DNA of 5,829 nt from Ignavibacteriota bacterium (GTDB lineage Bacteria > Bacteroidota > Ignavibacteria > Tepidaquicellales > Tepidaquicellaceae), in assembly GCA_003135995.1 (NCBI GenBank), contig PNBM01000221.1:16956-22784 (forward strand), in the 5' to 3' direction. The first letter of the stretch is position 1. Every line of letters begins with the position of its first letter. Below the pieces are notes generated by a model. It made no database searches. It saw only the letters and a list, made by a program, of their open reading frames with translations, and was not told the origin of the DNA. This document shows positions 1 to 5,829 of the stretch, in pieces. Both the position numbers and the translations under genes were made by a program.

Positions 1-1109
1 TAAAATCAGGTTGGGTAGTACAGGGTAAATATGTAAAAGAATTCGAAGATAAATGGTGTAAATTTACCGGTGCGAAAAATTCTGTCGCTGTTACAAGTTG
101 CACGACTGCTTTGCATCTTTCACTGGCTTCATTAGGTGTAAAAGAAGATGATGAAATATTATTACCGTCTTTTACGTGGATTGCAACTGCAAATGCTGTT
201 GAATATCTAAAAGCAAAACCTGTTTTTTGCGACATAGATATTGACACTTTTAATATTAATATCGGCTCATTGCAAAGTAATCTCACGAAAAAGACAAAAG
301 GGATAATACCTGTTCATCTTTTCGGGCTATCTGCCGATATGAATCCAATAATCGAATTTGCAAATAAAAATAAATTATTAGTAATTGAAGATGCTGCCTG
401 TGGTTTCGGCGCAGAATATAATAACATTCATGTGGGTAATTTTGGTAATACCGGTTGTTTTAGTTTCCATCCAAGGAAAGCTATAACTACAGGCGAAGGT
501 GGAATGATTACTACAAATAGTTCCGAACTCGCTGTTTTATTAAGGGCTTTGCGTGACCATGGCGCAACTATAAGTGATTTTCAAAGACATAATGGAGCGA
601 AACCTTATCTTCTGCCCGATTTTCCTTATCTCGGATATAACTATAGAATGACGGATATTCAGGCGTCTATTGGAACCTCACAAATGGATAGGGCATCTAA
701 AATTAAAAATCGCCGTAAAGAAATTGCGGAATTTTATAATGATAAATTAGATAAAGTGAACTGGATTAAGAAACCTTTTAAAAAAGAAAAATATTCTCAC
801 GGTTACCAGTCTTATGTTTGTCTTTTCGAGCCTGAAGAAATAACGCTTAAGAATATTAGTAAAATAAACAAACAACGGAATGATTTTATGGAATACCTGC
901 AATCGAATGGTATATCAACAAGACCCGGAACGCATGCTGTCCATCTTTTAAAATATTATTCAAAAAAATATAAAATCAAACCAAAAGATTTTCCGAATGC
1001 ATACATTGCGGATAAATGCAGTATTGCCTTACCGCTGTTCGTTGATTTAACAAACGAAGAATTAAATTTTGTCACCAAAAAAATTGTTAAATACAAAATA
1101 AAAAAATAA
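1..1109 (+). CDS. DegT/DnrJ/EryC1-family PLP-dependent sugar aminotransferase (5' partial)
   Basis: Transfers an amino group, usually from glutamate, to a keto-sugar nucleotide in the cytoplasm. The frame is open from base 3, giving 368 visible residues. The TTG at 111 is not the start, because typical family sequence precedes it (SGWVVQGKYVKEF near the N-terminus, then the phosphate-binding TSCTTAL at visible residues 31-37). About 15-25 N-terminal residues are probably missing off the left edge, since relatives have about 380-390. Other landmarks are PSFTW (55-59), the PLP-ring Asp130 in VIEDAAC, and the Schiff-base Lys159 in HPRKAITTGEGGM. The common Gln/His pair after EDAA is Cys and Phe here (EDAACGFGA), so this is not the plain DegT signature. 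The stop abuts the next gene's ATG (TAA then ATG), indicating co-transcription. The fold and reaction type are secure; the sugar substrate (ArnB-, PseC- or WbpE-like) cannot be read from the sequence. Confidence 0.94.
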   Translation, partial: KSGWVVQGKYVKEFEDKWCKFTGAKNSVAVTSCTTALHLSLASLGVKEDDEILLPSFTWIATANAVEYLKAKPVFCDIDIDTFNINIGSLQSNLTKKTKGIIPVHLFGLSADMNPIIEFANKNKLLVIEDAACGFGAEYNNIHVGNFGNTGCFSFHPRKAITTGEGGMITTNSSELAVLLRALRDHGATISDFQRHNGAKPYLLPDFPYLGYNYRMTDIQASIGTSQMDRASKIKNRRKEIAEFYNDKLDKVNWIKKPFKKEKYSHGYQSYVCLFEPEEITLKNISKINKQRNDFMEYLQSNGISTRPGTHAVHLLKYYSKKYKIKPKDFPNAYIADKCSIALPLFVDLTNEELNFVTKKIVKYKIKK

Positions 1110-2984
1110 ATGTGCGGAATTACCGGAATATTTAATACTAATTCGAAACCTATTTCCCTTCCAATTTTGAAGCAAATGACGGATATAATCAAACACCGTG
1201 GTCCCGATAGCGAAGGGTTCTGGTATGATTCATTCATTGGTTTTGGGCACAGAAGATTGTCCATTATAGATTTATCTCCATTGGCTTCTCAACCTATGTC
1301 GACTGATAACGGAAGAATTGTTATAACTTATAACGGAGAAATTTATAATTTTCAGAACTTGAGAATCGAATTGGAATCACGCGGACATTCCTTTAAATCG
1401 AGGTCAGATACAGAAGTAGTATTAAAGGCATATAAAGAATGGGGAAAAGATTGTGTTTCGAAGTTCAATGGAATGTTCGCTTTTGCTATTTGGGATAAAA
1501 ATATAAATACCCTGTTGCTTTTCAGAGATAGATACGGCATTAAACCTCTGTATTATTACAAAAAAGATGGCATATTTCTGTTTTCTTCCGAAATAAAATC
1601 ATTTTTAAAACATCCGGATTTTTCTGTTAATGTTTGCATACCTGCTATGAGCGAGTATTTTTCATTTCAGAATATTTTTTCTAACCTGACACTTTTTGAA
1701 GATGTAAAATTATTACAGCCTGCTAATATTTTATCTGTAGAACTAAACAAACCCGATTCTCTTAAGTGTGAGAGATATTGGGATTTTGATTTCAAGGATT
1801 CGGATGACCTGACGGAAATAGAATATGTTAACGAATTAAAAAGACTTTTCGAACAGGCTGTTAATCGTCAATTGATTAGTGATGTTGAAATTGGTTCGTA
1901 TTTAAGCGGCGGACTCGATTCAGGATCAATAACCTGTATTGCCAGCAAAACATTCAAAAACCTTAAAACTTTCACTTGCGGTTTCGACCTTTCATCTGCA
2001 TCAGGACTTGAACTTAGTTTTGATGAAAGGAAAAAAGCGGAATCACTTTCAAATATTTATAAAACCGAACATTATGAGGTTGTTTTAAAAGCAGGTGATA
2101 TGGAACGAGTTATGGAAGAGCTTATCTGGCACCTTGAAGATTTACGCGTTGGGCAATCTTATCCCAACTTTTATGTTTCAAGGTTAGCCAGCAAATTTGT
2201 AAAGGTGGTTTTATCAGGCGCCGGCGGTGATGAACTCTTTGCCGGTTATCCCTGGAGGTATTACAGGGCTATTGTAAATGATGATACCGACCATTATGTG
2301 GATAAATATTATAAATATTGGCAAAGAATTATAAATGATAAAGTAAAAAATAAATTCTTTCAGCCGGAATTACAAAAGAAAATATCTGACTATTCTGTTA
2401 AACAGGTTTTTAGAAAAGTTATAAACGGGAAAGCGCTCAATATAAGTTCACCGGAGGAATACCTGAATCGATCACTTTATTTTGAAATAAAAACTTTTCT
2501 GCACGGGCTGCTTCTGGTAGAAGATAAACTAAGCATGGCTCACGGTCTGGAGACTCGTGTACCTTTTCTCGATAACGATTTGGTTGATTTTTCTATGAAG
2601 GTTCCGGTTAAATATAAATTAAAGAATCTTACTAAAGTAATCCGTATGAACGAAAATGTCGCTGAACCAAAAAGGGAAAGATATTATAAAAGAACCAGTG
2701 ACGGTAAACTGATTTTAAGAAATGTATTATCACATTATGTTCCGTTAGATTATTCAAAAGGCTTGAAACAGGGATTTGCTGCTCCGGATTCAAGCTGGTT
2801 TAAAGGGGAAAGTATAGATTATATTAAAAATTTATTATTCGATAAAAGAGCAAGAATTTATGATTATATTCAACCAAGTCTAGCGCGTGATTTAATGAAT
2901 GAGCACTTTGAAGGGAGAACAAACAGAAGATTATTAATCTGGTCTCTACTTTGTTTTGAATGGTGGAATAGAATTTTTAAATAA
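1110..2984 (+). CDS. asnB: Asparagine synthase (glutamine-hydrolysing)-like amidotransferase, AsnB family
   Basis: Hydrolyses glutamine and passes the ammonia to an ATP-activated carboxylate. The 624 residues match the longer AsnB type; E. coli AsnB is about 554. The start is fixed by MCGITG: Cys2 becomes the N-terminal nucleophile of the class II glutaminase. Glutaminase-pocket residues are present: HRGPDSEG (29-36), Arg48/Arg49 in GHRRLSIIDL, NGEIYN (75-80) and Asp100 in SRSDTE. The synthetase half has the PP-loop SGGLDSG (266-272), LSGAGGDELFAGY (368-380) and EDKLSMAHGLETRVPFLDNDLVDF-type sequence near the C-terminal third. Ala371 sits where E. coli AsnB has a functional Glu (LSGEGSDE). 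The gene begins on the base after the upstream stop and ends 6 bases before the next ATG. In polysaccharide loci such proteins are often thought to amidate uronic acids (WbmI/WbpS-like). That role is inferred from context, and true asparagine synthesis is not excluded. Confidence 0.93.
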   Translation: MCGITGIFNTNSKPISLPILKQMTDIIKHRGPDSEGFWYDSFIGFGHRRLSIIDLSPLASQPMSTDNGRIVITYNGEIYNFQNLRIELESRGHSFKSRSDTEVVLKAYKEWGKDCVSKFNGMFAFAIWDKNINTLLLFRDRYGIKPLYYYKKDGIFLFSSEIKSFLKHPDFSVNVCIPAMSEYFSFQNIFSNLTLFEDVKLLQPANILSVELNKPDSLKCERYWDFDFKDSDDLTEIEYVNELKRLFEQAVNRQLISDVEIGSYLSGGLDSGSITCIASKTFKNLKTFTCGFDLSSASGLELSFDERKKAESLSNIYKTEHYEVVLKAGDMERVMEELIWHLEDLRVGQSYPNFYVSRLASKFVKVVLSGAGGDELFAGYPWRYYRAIVNDDTDHYVDKYYKYWQRIINDKVKNKFFQPELQKKISDYSVKQVFRKVINGKALNISSPEEYLNRSLYFEIKTFLHGLLLVEDKLSMAHGLETRVPFLDNDLVDFSMKVPVKYKLKNLTKVIRMNENVAEPKRERYYKRTSDGKLILRNVLSHYVPLDYSKGLKQGFAAPDSSWFKGESIDYIKNLLFDKRARIYDYIQPSLARDLMNEHFEGRTNRRLLIWSLLCFEWWNRIFK

Positions 2985-2990
2985 AATTAT

Positions 2991-3566
2991 ATGAATGATA
3001 ATAGTGATATTGATTTACTAAAAGAAAAAATTATTTCCCTTTGGGAAAAATTAAGAAATGAATATAAAAGTAAATTCGACAGGGATTTACCTTTTGATGA
3101 ATTACTTTCTGATAGATGGAACAGAGCTAAAGAACTTGGCTTTGGCGAAAATACAAGCATTTATCTGAATAGTTATGTCTATGGAAATGTCAGTGTAGGG
3201 AAAAATACCTGGATTGGTCCTTTTACGATTCTTGAAGGAACCGGAGGATTAACAATTGGGGATAACTGCAGCATTTCTGCCGGAGTCCAGATTTATACTC
3301 ATAATTCTGTAAAATGGGCTGTCTCGAACGGCAAAGAAAACTATGAACATCAACCGGTTTCAATTGGAAACTGCTGCTTCATTGGTCCAAACTCTATTAT
3401 TAAAAATGGAATTTCTGTTGGTGAACATTCAATTGTTGCAGCCGGAAGTTTTGTAAATAAAAATGTCGTCCCTTATTCAATCGTAGCAGGCAATCCCGCT
3501 AAATTAATCGGGAAGGTTATTTTATCCGATGACAATAAAGTTACATTGGATTATCTCAAAAAATAA
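2991..3566 (+). CDS. Hexapeptide-repeat (left-handed beta-helix) acyltransferase
   Basis: Probably a cytoplasmic acetyl-CoA-dependent O- or N-acetyltransferase acting on a sugar. In its 191 residues, positions 1-50 form a charged, likely helical lead-in ending DRWNRAKELGFG. From about 55 to 175 there are hexapeptide-type turns (VSVGKNTWIGPF, LTIGDNCSIS, VSIGNCCFIGPN, ISVGEHSIVAAGS), then the family-typical closing motif VPYSIVAGNPAKLIGKV. His104 in IYTHNSV is the likely catalytic base, by analogy with maltose/galactoside acetyltransferases. The loop at about 106-120 (VKWAVSNGKENYEH) interrupts the coils and may shape the acceptor site. The N-terminus does not resemble WbpD/WlbB, so I do not assign it that specific N-acetylation step. 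It lies 6 bases after the AsnB-like gene in the same operon. An attractive but unproven acceptor is the amine made by the DegT-type enzyme. Confidence 0.9.
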   Translation: MNDNSDIDLLKEKIISLWEKLRNEYKSKFDRDLPFDELLSDRWNRAKELGFGENTSIYLNSYVYGNVSVGKNTWIGPFTILEGTGGLTIGDNCSISAGVQIYTHNSVKWAVSNGKENYEHQPVSIGNCCFIGPNSIIKNGISVGEHSIVAAGSFVNKNVVPYSIVAGNPAKLIGKVILSDDNKVTLDYLKK

Positions 3567-3599
3567 TATTGTGTTTAATTTAACTATATTTTCAGTGTT

Positions 3600-4244
3600 A
3601 TGATTGTGATAGTTGATTATGGTATGGGTAATTTAGGCTCATTGAGTAATATGTTCATAAAGATTAACCAGGAAGCGAAAATATCTTCTTCAATTCAGGA
3701 TATCGAAACTGCCGATAAACTAATTTTACCCGGAGTGGGTTCATTTGATAACGGGATGAGAAATTTGAACGATTTAAATTTAATTCCTATCCTTTATAAA
3801 AGAGTTATCATTGATAAAATTCCCGTTTTGGGAGTATGTCTCGGTATGCAATTGTTTACGGAAAAAAGTGAGGAGGGACAGTTAAAAGGACTTGGCTGGA
3901 TAAAAGGAGAAACAAAAAAATTTAATTTTCCTCAAAAAGAAAATAATTTGAAAATTCCTCATATGGGATGGAATTCAGTTAATTTTTCAAAAGATAATAA
4001 GCTTATAAAAAATCTTCCTGCTGATTCAAAATATTATTTTGTTCATTCATATTATGTAGTTTGCCGTGATAGGTCTGATGTATTGATGTCGACGTTTCAT
4101 GGCATAGAATTCGATTCAGCATTACAAAAAGATAATATCTATGGGGTCCAGTTCCATCCCGAAAAAAGTCATAAATATGGCATCGTGTTGTTTAAAAATT
4201 TTTGTAATTTGAATAATGATTTAACTTTCGATTTATTAATCTAA
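3600..4244 (+). CDS. hisH: HisH-type glutamine amidotransferase (imidazole glycerol phosphate synthase subunit family)
   Basis: A class I (triad) glutaminase that releases ammonia for a partner enzyme. The 214 residues match HisH (about 200). They start MIVIVDYGMGNLGS and carry the oxyanion-strand motif PGVGSF (44-49), nucleophile Cys80 in GVCLGMQLF, HMGWNSV (121-127), and His186/Glu188 in VQFHPEKSH, so the triad is complete. In histidine synthesis HisH works with HisF. Here no other his gene is visible, and the neighbours are a polysaccharide aminotransferase, a deacetylase-like gene and a WbpG-type amidotransferase. The better reading is therefore the HisH2 paralogue, which feeds ammonia to acetamidino-sugar formation. 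The start follows a 33-base gap with no Shine-Dalgarno motif. An alternative is that it is the genome's only HisH and serves both pathways, which this window cannot decide. Confidence 0.92.
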   Translation: MIVIVDYGMGNLGSLSNMFIKINQEAKISSSIQDIETADKLILPGVGSFDNGMRNLNDLNLIPILYKRVIIDKIPVLGVCLGMQLFTEKSEEGQLKGLGWIKGETKKFNFPQKENNLKIPHMGWNSVNFSKDNKLIKNLPADSKYYFVHSYYVVCRDRSDVLMSTFHGIEFDSALQKDNIYGVQFHPEKSHKYGIVLFKNFCNLNNDLTFDLLI

Positions 4245-4264
4245 TAATTTAACCTCACACTTAA

Positions 4265-4969
4265 ATGATATCAGATAAATTTATTGCTTTTTCTACAGAT
4301 ATTGATTGGGCTTGCGATGAAGTTATTATTGATTTATTAAATATCTTCGAAGAAAATAATATTAAGTTGACTATTTTTTCTACGCATGCAACCAAAGTGC
4401 TGGACAAGTTAAACGAAGAATTATTTGAAATTGCGCTTCATCCTAATTTTAATTATTTATTAAATGGCTATGGAAAAAATGCTGAAGAAATAATGAATGA
4501 TATGTGTAATATTTATCCGGACGCGAAAGGTATAAGATCTCATTTCGATATGCACAGCTATTCACTCTGCGAGTTATTCAAACAAAAAGGTCTGATGTAC
4601 GAGTCAAATATTTTTTTGCCGTATAATAATAATATCAAACCTTTCGTATCGTGGAACGGGTTATATCAAATTCCATTTAACTGGGAAGATGATATTCACT
4701 TTCTATATAACAAATCATTTGAAAATTCGGGTTTAAATATTCTTGATGATAATATTATATTTAATTTCCACCCTATACACGTTTTCTTAAATTCGGAAAA
4801 TCAGGAAAGGTATTTAGCAGCAAAACCGTATTATACAGATTATAACAAGTTAAAAGATTTTATTAACAAATCGGATACAAAAGGTTCGAGAGATTTACTT
4901 CTGAAAACAATAAATGAAGTTTTAAACAATAATATTAAAACTTATAAACTTTTAGATATAGTAAAATGA
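4265..4969 (+). CDS. Polysaccharide deacetylase-like protein, WbmS-like (NodB fold)
   Basis: 234 residues with a divergent NodB/carbohydrate-esterase-4 layout, resembling from memory the WbmS-like group of O-antigen loci. Motif 1 is FSTDIDWACDE, with Asp12 and Asp14 near the N-terminus. It is followed by IFSTHAT (His41), motif 2 ALHPNFN (His59), IRSHFDMHS (Arg91, His93) and, late in the protein, FNFHPIHV (His169, His172). There is no signal peptide or membrane segment, so it should act in the cytoplasm, perhaps on a nucleotide sugar or similar precursor. Canonical deacetylases have a second metal-binding His four residues after the first; Asn63 stands there instead, so the metal site must differ or be absent. 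It lies 20 bases after the HisH gene, and its TGA overlaps a short downstream ATG (ATGA). Fold assignment is fairly firm; enzymatic activity and substrate are unknown. Confidence 0.8.
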   Translation: MISDKFIAFSTDIDWACDEVIIDLLNIFEENNIKLTIFSTHATKVLDKLNEELFEIALHPNFNYLLNGYGKNAEEIMNDMCNIYPDAKGIRSHFDMHSYSLCELFKQKGLMYESNIFLPYNNNIKPFVSWNGLYQIPFNWEDDIHFLYNKSFENSGLNILDDNIIFNFHPIHVFLNSENQERYLAAKPYYTDYNKLKDFINKSDTKGSRDLLLKTINEVLNNNIKTYKLLDIVK

Positions 4970-5069
4970 TTAATTCATTTATCGGTGGATTATTCTATAC
5001 GGAGGAAATTCTAAAATCGAGCACAAAATATTTATTGATTTCATAAAAAAATCAGATATGAATTATTAA
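4966..5069 (+). pseudogene. Possible remnant of a collapsed gene (two short overlapping frames)
   Basis: This stretch holds no normal-sized gene. A 26-codon frame starts at the ATG of an ATGA overlap with the upstream TGA (4966-4968), reads MINSFIGGLFYTEEILKSS and stops at 5044-5046. A second frame is open from 4974 and reads YGGNSKIEHKIFIDFIKKSD and then MNY. It ends at TAA 5067-5069, which overlaps the next ATG as TAATG. Having a coupled start in one frame and a coupled stop in another is what an internal deletion plus frameshift would leave. The opening IGG.F..E resembles the start of some DegT-like proteins in sugar loci, but this is only a weak likeness. Alternatives are a genuine 26-residue peptide, an assembly collapse, or plain spacer. 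Confidence 0.3.
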
Positions 5070-5829
5070 TGGACAAAAGTAATTACTTTAAACAAATGGA
5101 TAATCTGAAGATTTGCAAGCGTTGCATATATGACGAAACTATTCCCGGTATAACATTTAATGCTGATGGTATTTGCAATTATTGTGAAATGATAGATTCC
5201 CTTAAAAATGAATACAAGACGGGGACTAAAGAAGGCGAAGAAATGTTTTTAAAGTTTGTTGAGGAAATAAAGAAAAAAGGTCGCGGGAAAAAATATGATT
5301 GTGTCGTAGGCGTAAGTGGAGGAACAGACTCATCCTATATGATTTACAAGGCTGTAAAAGAATACGGATTGAGAGTATTGGCAGTTCATTACGACAATAC
5401 TTACAACTCATCTATAGCTACGGAAAATATCAGAAAGGTACTTGGAAAACTGAATGTCGATTTATATACATACGTTGTTGACAATAAAGAGATGGACGAT
5501 ATTTTTCGGTCTTTTCTTAAAGCAAGTGTTCCTGAACTGGACGCCGCAACGGATATCGCTATTGCGGAAGTGTTATACAGAGCATGCGCAAAATATGGTG
5601 TTACATACATTCTTGAAGGACATTCATTTATGGCTGAAGGTGTATCACCGATCGGATATATGTACGCTGACGGGAAATATATTGAGTCGATTCAAAAAAA
5701 ATTCGGAACTTGCAAAATAAAATCATATCCTAATATGCCCATTCTTTCTTTTTTGAAGTGGATTACATTTTACAGAATAAAAAAAATCAGACCTTTATGG
5801 TATATAGATTATTCAAGAAAAGAAGCAAC
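5069..5829 (+). CDS. N-acetyl sugar amidotransferase, WbpG/PseA family (3' partial)
   Basis: In this family the enzyme uses ATP and ammonia from a HisH/HisF-type pair to convert an N-acetyl group on a sugar to acetamidino. The frame is open to the right edge, showing 253 residues of a usual 370-390 or so. It begins with a probable zinc ribbon, CKRC (16-19) and GICNYC (34-39), then the PP-loop ATP motif VSGGTDSSY (82-90), then LAVHYDNTYNSS, VPELDAATDIAIAEV and YILEGHSFMAEG, all family-typical. ATG 5069 is chosen because it overlaps the preceding TAA as TAATG. An internal ATG at 5096 (MDNLKICKRC) would also fit, because relatives often begin only a few residues before the first Cys pair. The HisH gene two intact genes upstream is the natural ammonia source. 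The missing end should carry the rest of the catalytic domain. The family is secure; the sugar is unknown. Confidence 0.92.
   Translation, partial: MDKSNYFKQMDNLKICKRCIYDETIPGITFNADGICNYCEMIDSLKNEYKTGTKEGEEMFLKFVEEIKKKGRGKKYDCVVGVSGGTDSSYMIYKAVKEYGLRVLAVHYDNTYNSSIATENIRKVLGKLNVDLYTYVVDNKEMDDIFRSFLKASVPELDAATDIAIAEVLYRACAKYGVTYILEGHSFMAEGVSPIGYMYADGKYIESIQKKFGTCKIKSYPNMPILSFLKWITFYRIKKIRPLWYIDYSRKEA

Noticed and set aside
111..113. TTG as a start for the aminotransferase
   Set aside because: The frame stays open to base 3, and the residues before it match the family (SGWVVQG..., TSCTTAL). The gene therefore runs off the left edge.
956..1264. Minus-strand frame of 102 codons across the aminotransferase/AsnB junction
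   Set aside because: It lies opposite two strongly supported genes, has no recognisable motif, and its hydrophobic look comes from reading AT-rich coding DNA backwards.
1352..1540. Minus-strand frame of 62 codons inside the AsnB-like gene
   Set aside because: Fully inside the glutaminase domain, with no motif or separate leader.
3567..3599. Possible internal promoter before hisH (TATATTTTC-like element)
   Set aside because: It only vaguely resembles a Bacteroidota -7 element, no clear -33 partner is seen, and the gap is only 33 bases. Read-through from the upstream gene is simpler.
2985..4264. Terminator hairpins in the short intergenic gaps
   Set aside because: The gaps of 6, 33 and 20 bases contain no inverted repeat followed by a T run. 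The genes appear to form one transcription unit.
5011..5020. Programmed -1 frameshift joining the two short frames at 4966-5069
   Set aside because: The CTAAAATCGA sequence does not form a proper X-XXY-YYZ slippery heptamer in the first frame, and I see no stimulatory hairpin after it.
5226..5720. Several short frames on both strands near the right end
   Set aside because: All overlap the WbpG-type gene, whose frame carries the zinc-ribbon and PP-loop motifs and stays open to the window end.
5694..5786. Two runs of eight A residues (5694-5701 and 5779-5786) in the WbpG-type gene as phase-variation tracts
   Set aside because: Runs of seven A residues are common across this AT-rich window and encode Lys-Lys. 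Eight is too close to that background to claim slippage switching.

Overview
The window is an AT-rich stretch (roughly one third G+C by eye) in which all genes lie on the + strand and are tightly packed. It reads as part of a surface-polysaccharide (O-antigen or capsule type) biosynthesis operon. The proteins are rich in Lys, Ile and Asn, as expected from the base composition. None of the five gene starts that can be seen has a convincing Shine-Dalgarno motif. Each is preceded by an A/T-rich leader or overlaps the previous stop codon. This would suit a member of the Bacteroidota/Ignavibacteriota side of the tree, but it does not fix the taxon, and other AT-rich bacteria are possible.

Layout: (1) bases 1-1109, a DegT/DnrJ/EryC1-type PLP sugar aminotransferase cut by the left edge; (2) 1110-2984, a complete class II glutamine amidotransferase/asparagine synthase-like protein whose ATG directly follows the previous stop; (3) 2991-3566, a left-handed beta-helix (hexapeptide repeat) acyltransferase; (4) 3600-4244, a HisH-type class I glutamine amidotransferase; (5) 4265-4969, a WbmS-like member of the NodB/polysaccharide deacetylase fold; (6) about 4966-5069, a roughly 100-base stretch with two short overlapping reading frames, which looks like either a spacer or the collapsed remains of a gene; (7) 5069 to the right edge, a WbpG/PseA-type N-acetyl sugar amidotransferase lacking its C-terminal part. 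No gene-free stretch exceeds 300 bases. I see no RNA gene, terminator hairpin, insertion sequence or CRISPR array.

How they may work together (inference): three glutamate- or glutamine-fed nitrogen chemistries sit side by side. The DegT enzyme would put an amino group on a nucleotide sugar, and the acyltransferase could acylate that amine or a hydroxyl. The AsnB-like enzyme probably amidates a carboxylate, such as a uronic acid, rather than making free asparagine. HisH would supply ammonia to the WbpG-type enzyme, turning an N-acetyl group into an acetamidino group. A HisF-type partner normally completes that last module. It is not in the window and would be expected just downstream. The chemistry belongs to known families; the less ordinary points are the arrangement, the altered motifs in the AsnB-like and deacetylase-like proteins, and the possible gene remnant at 4966-5069.
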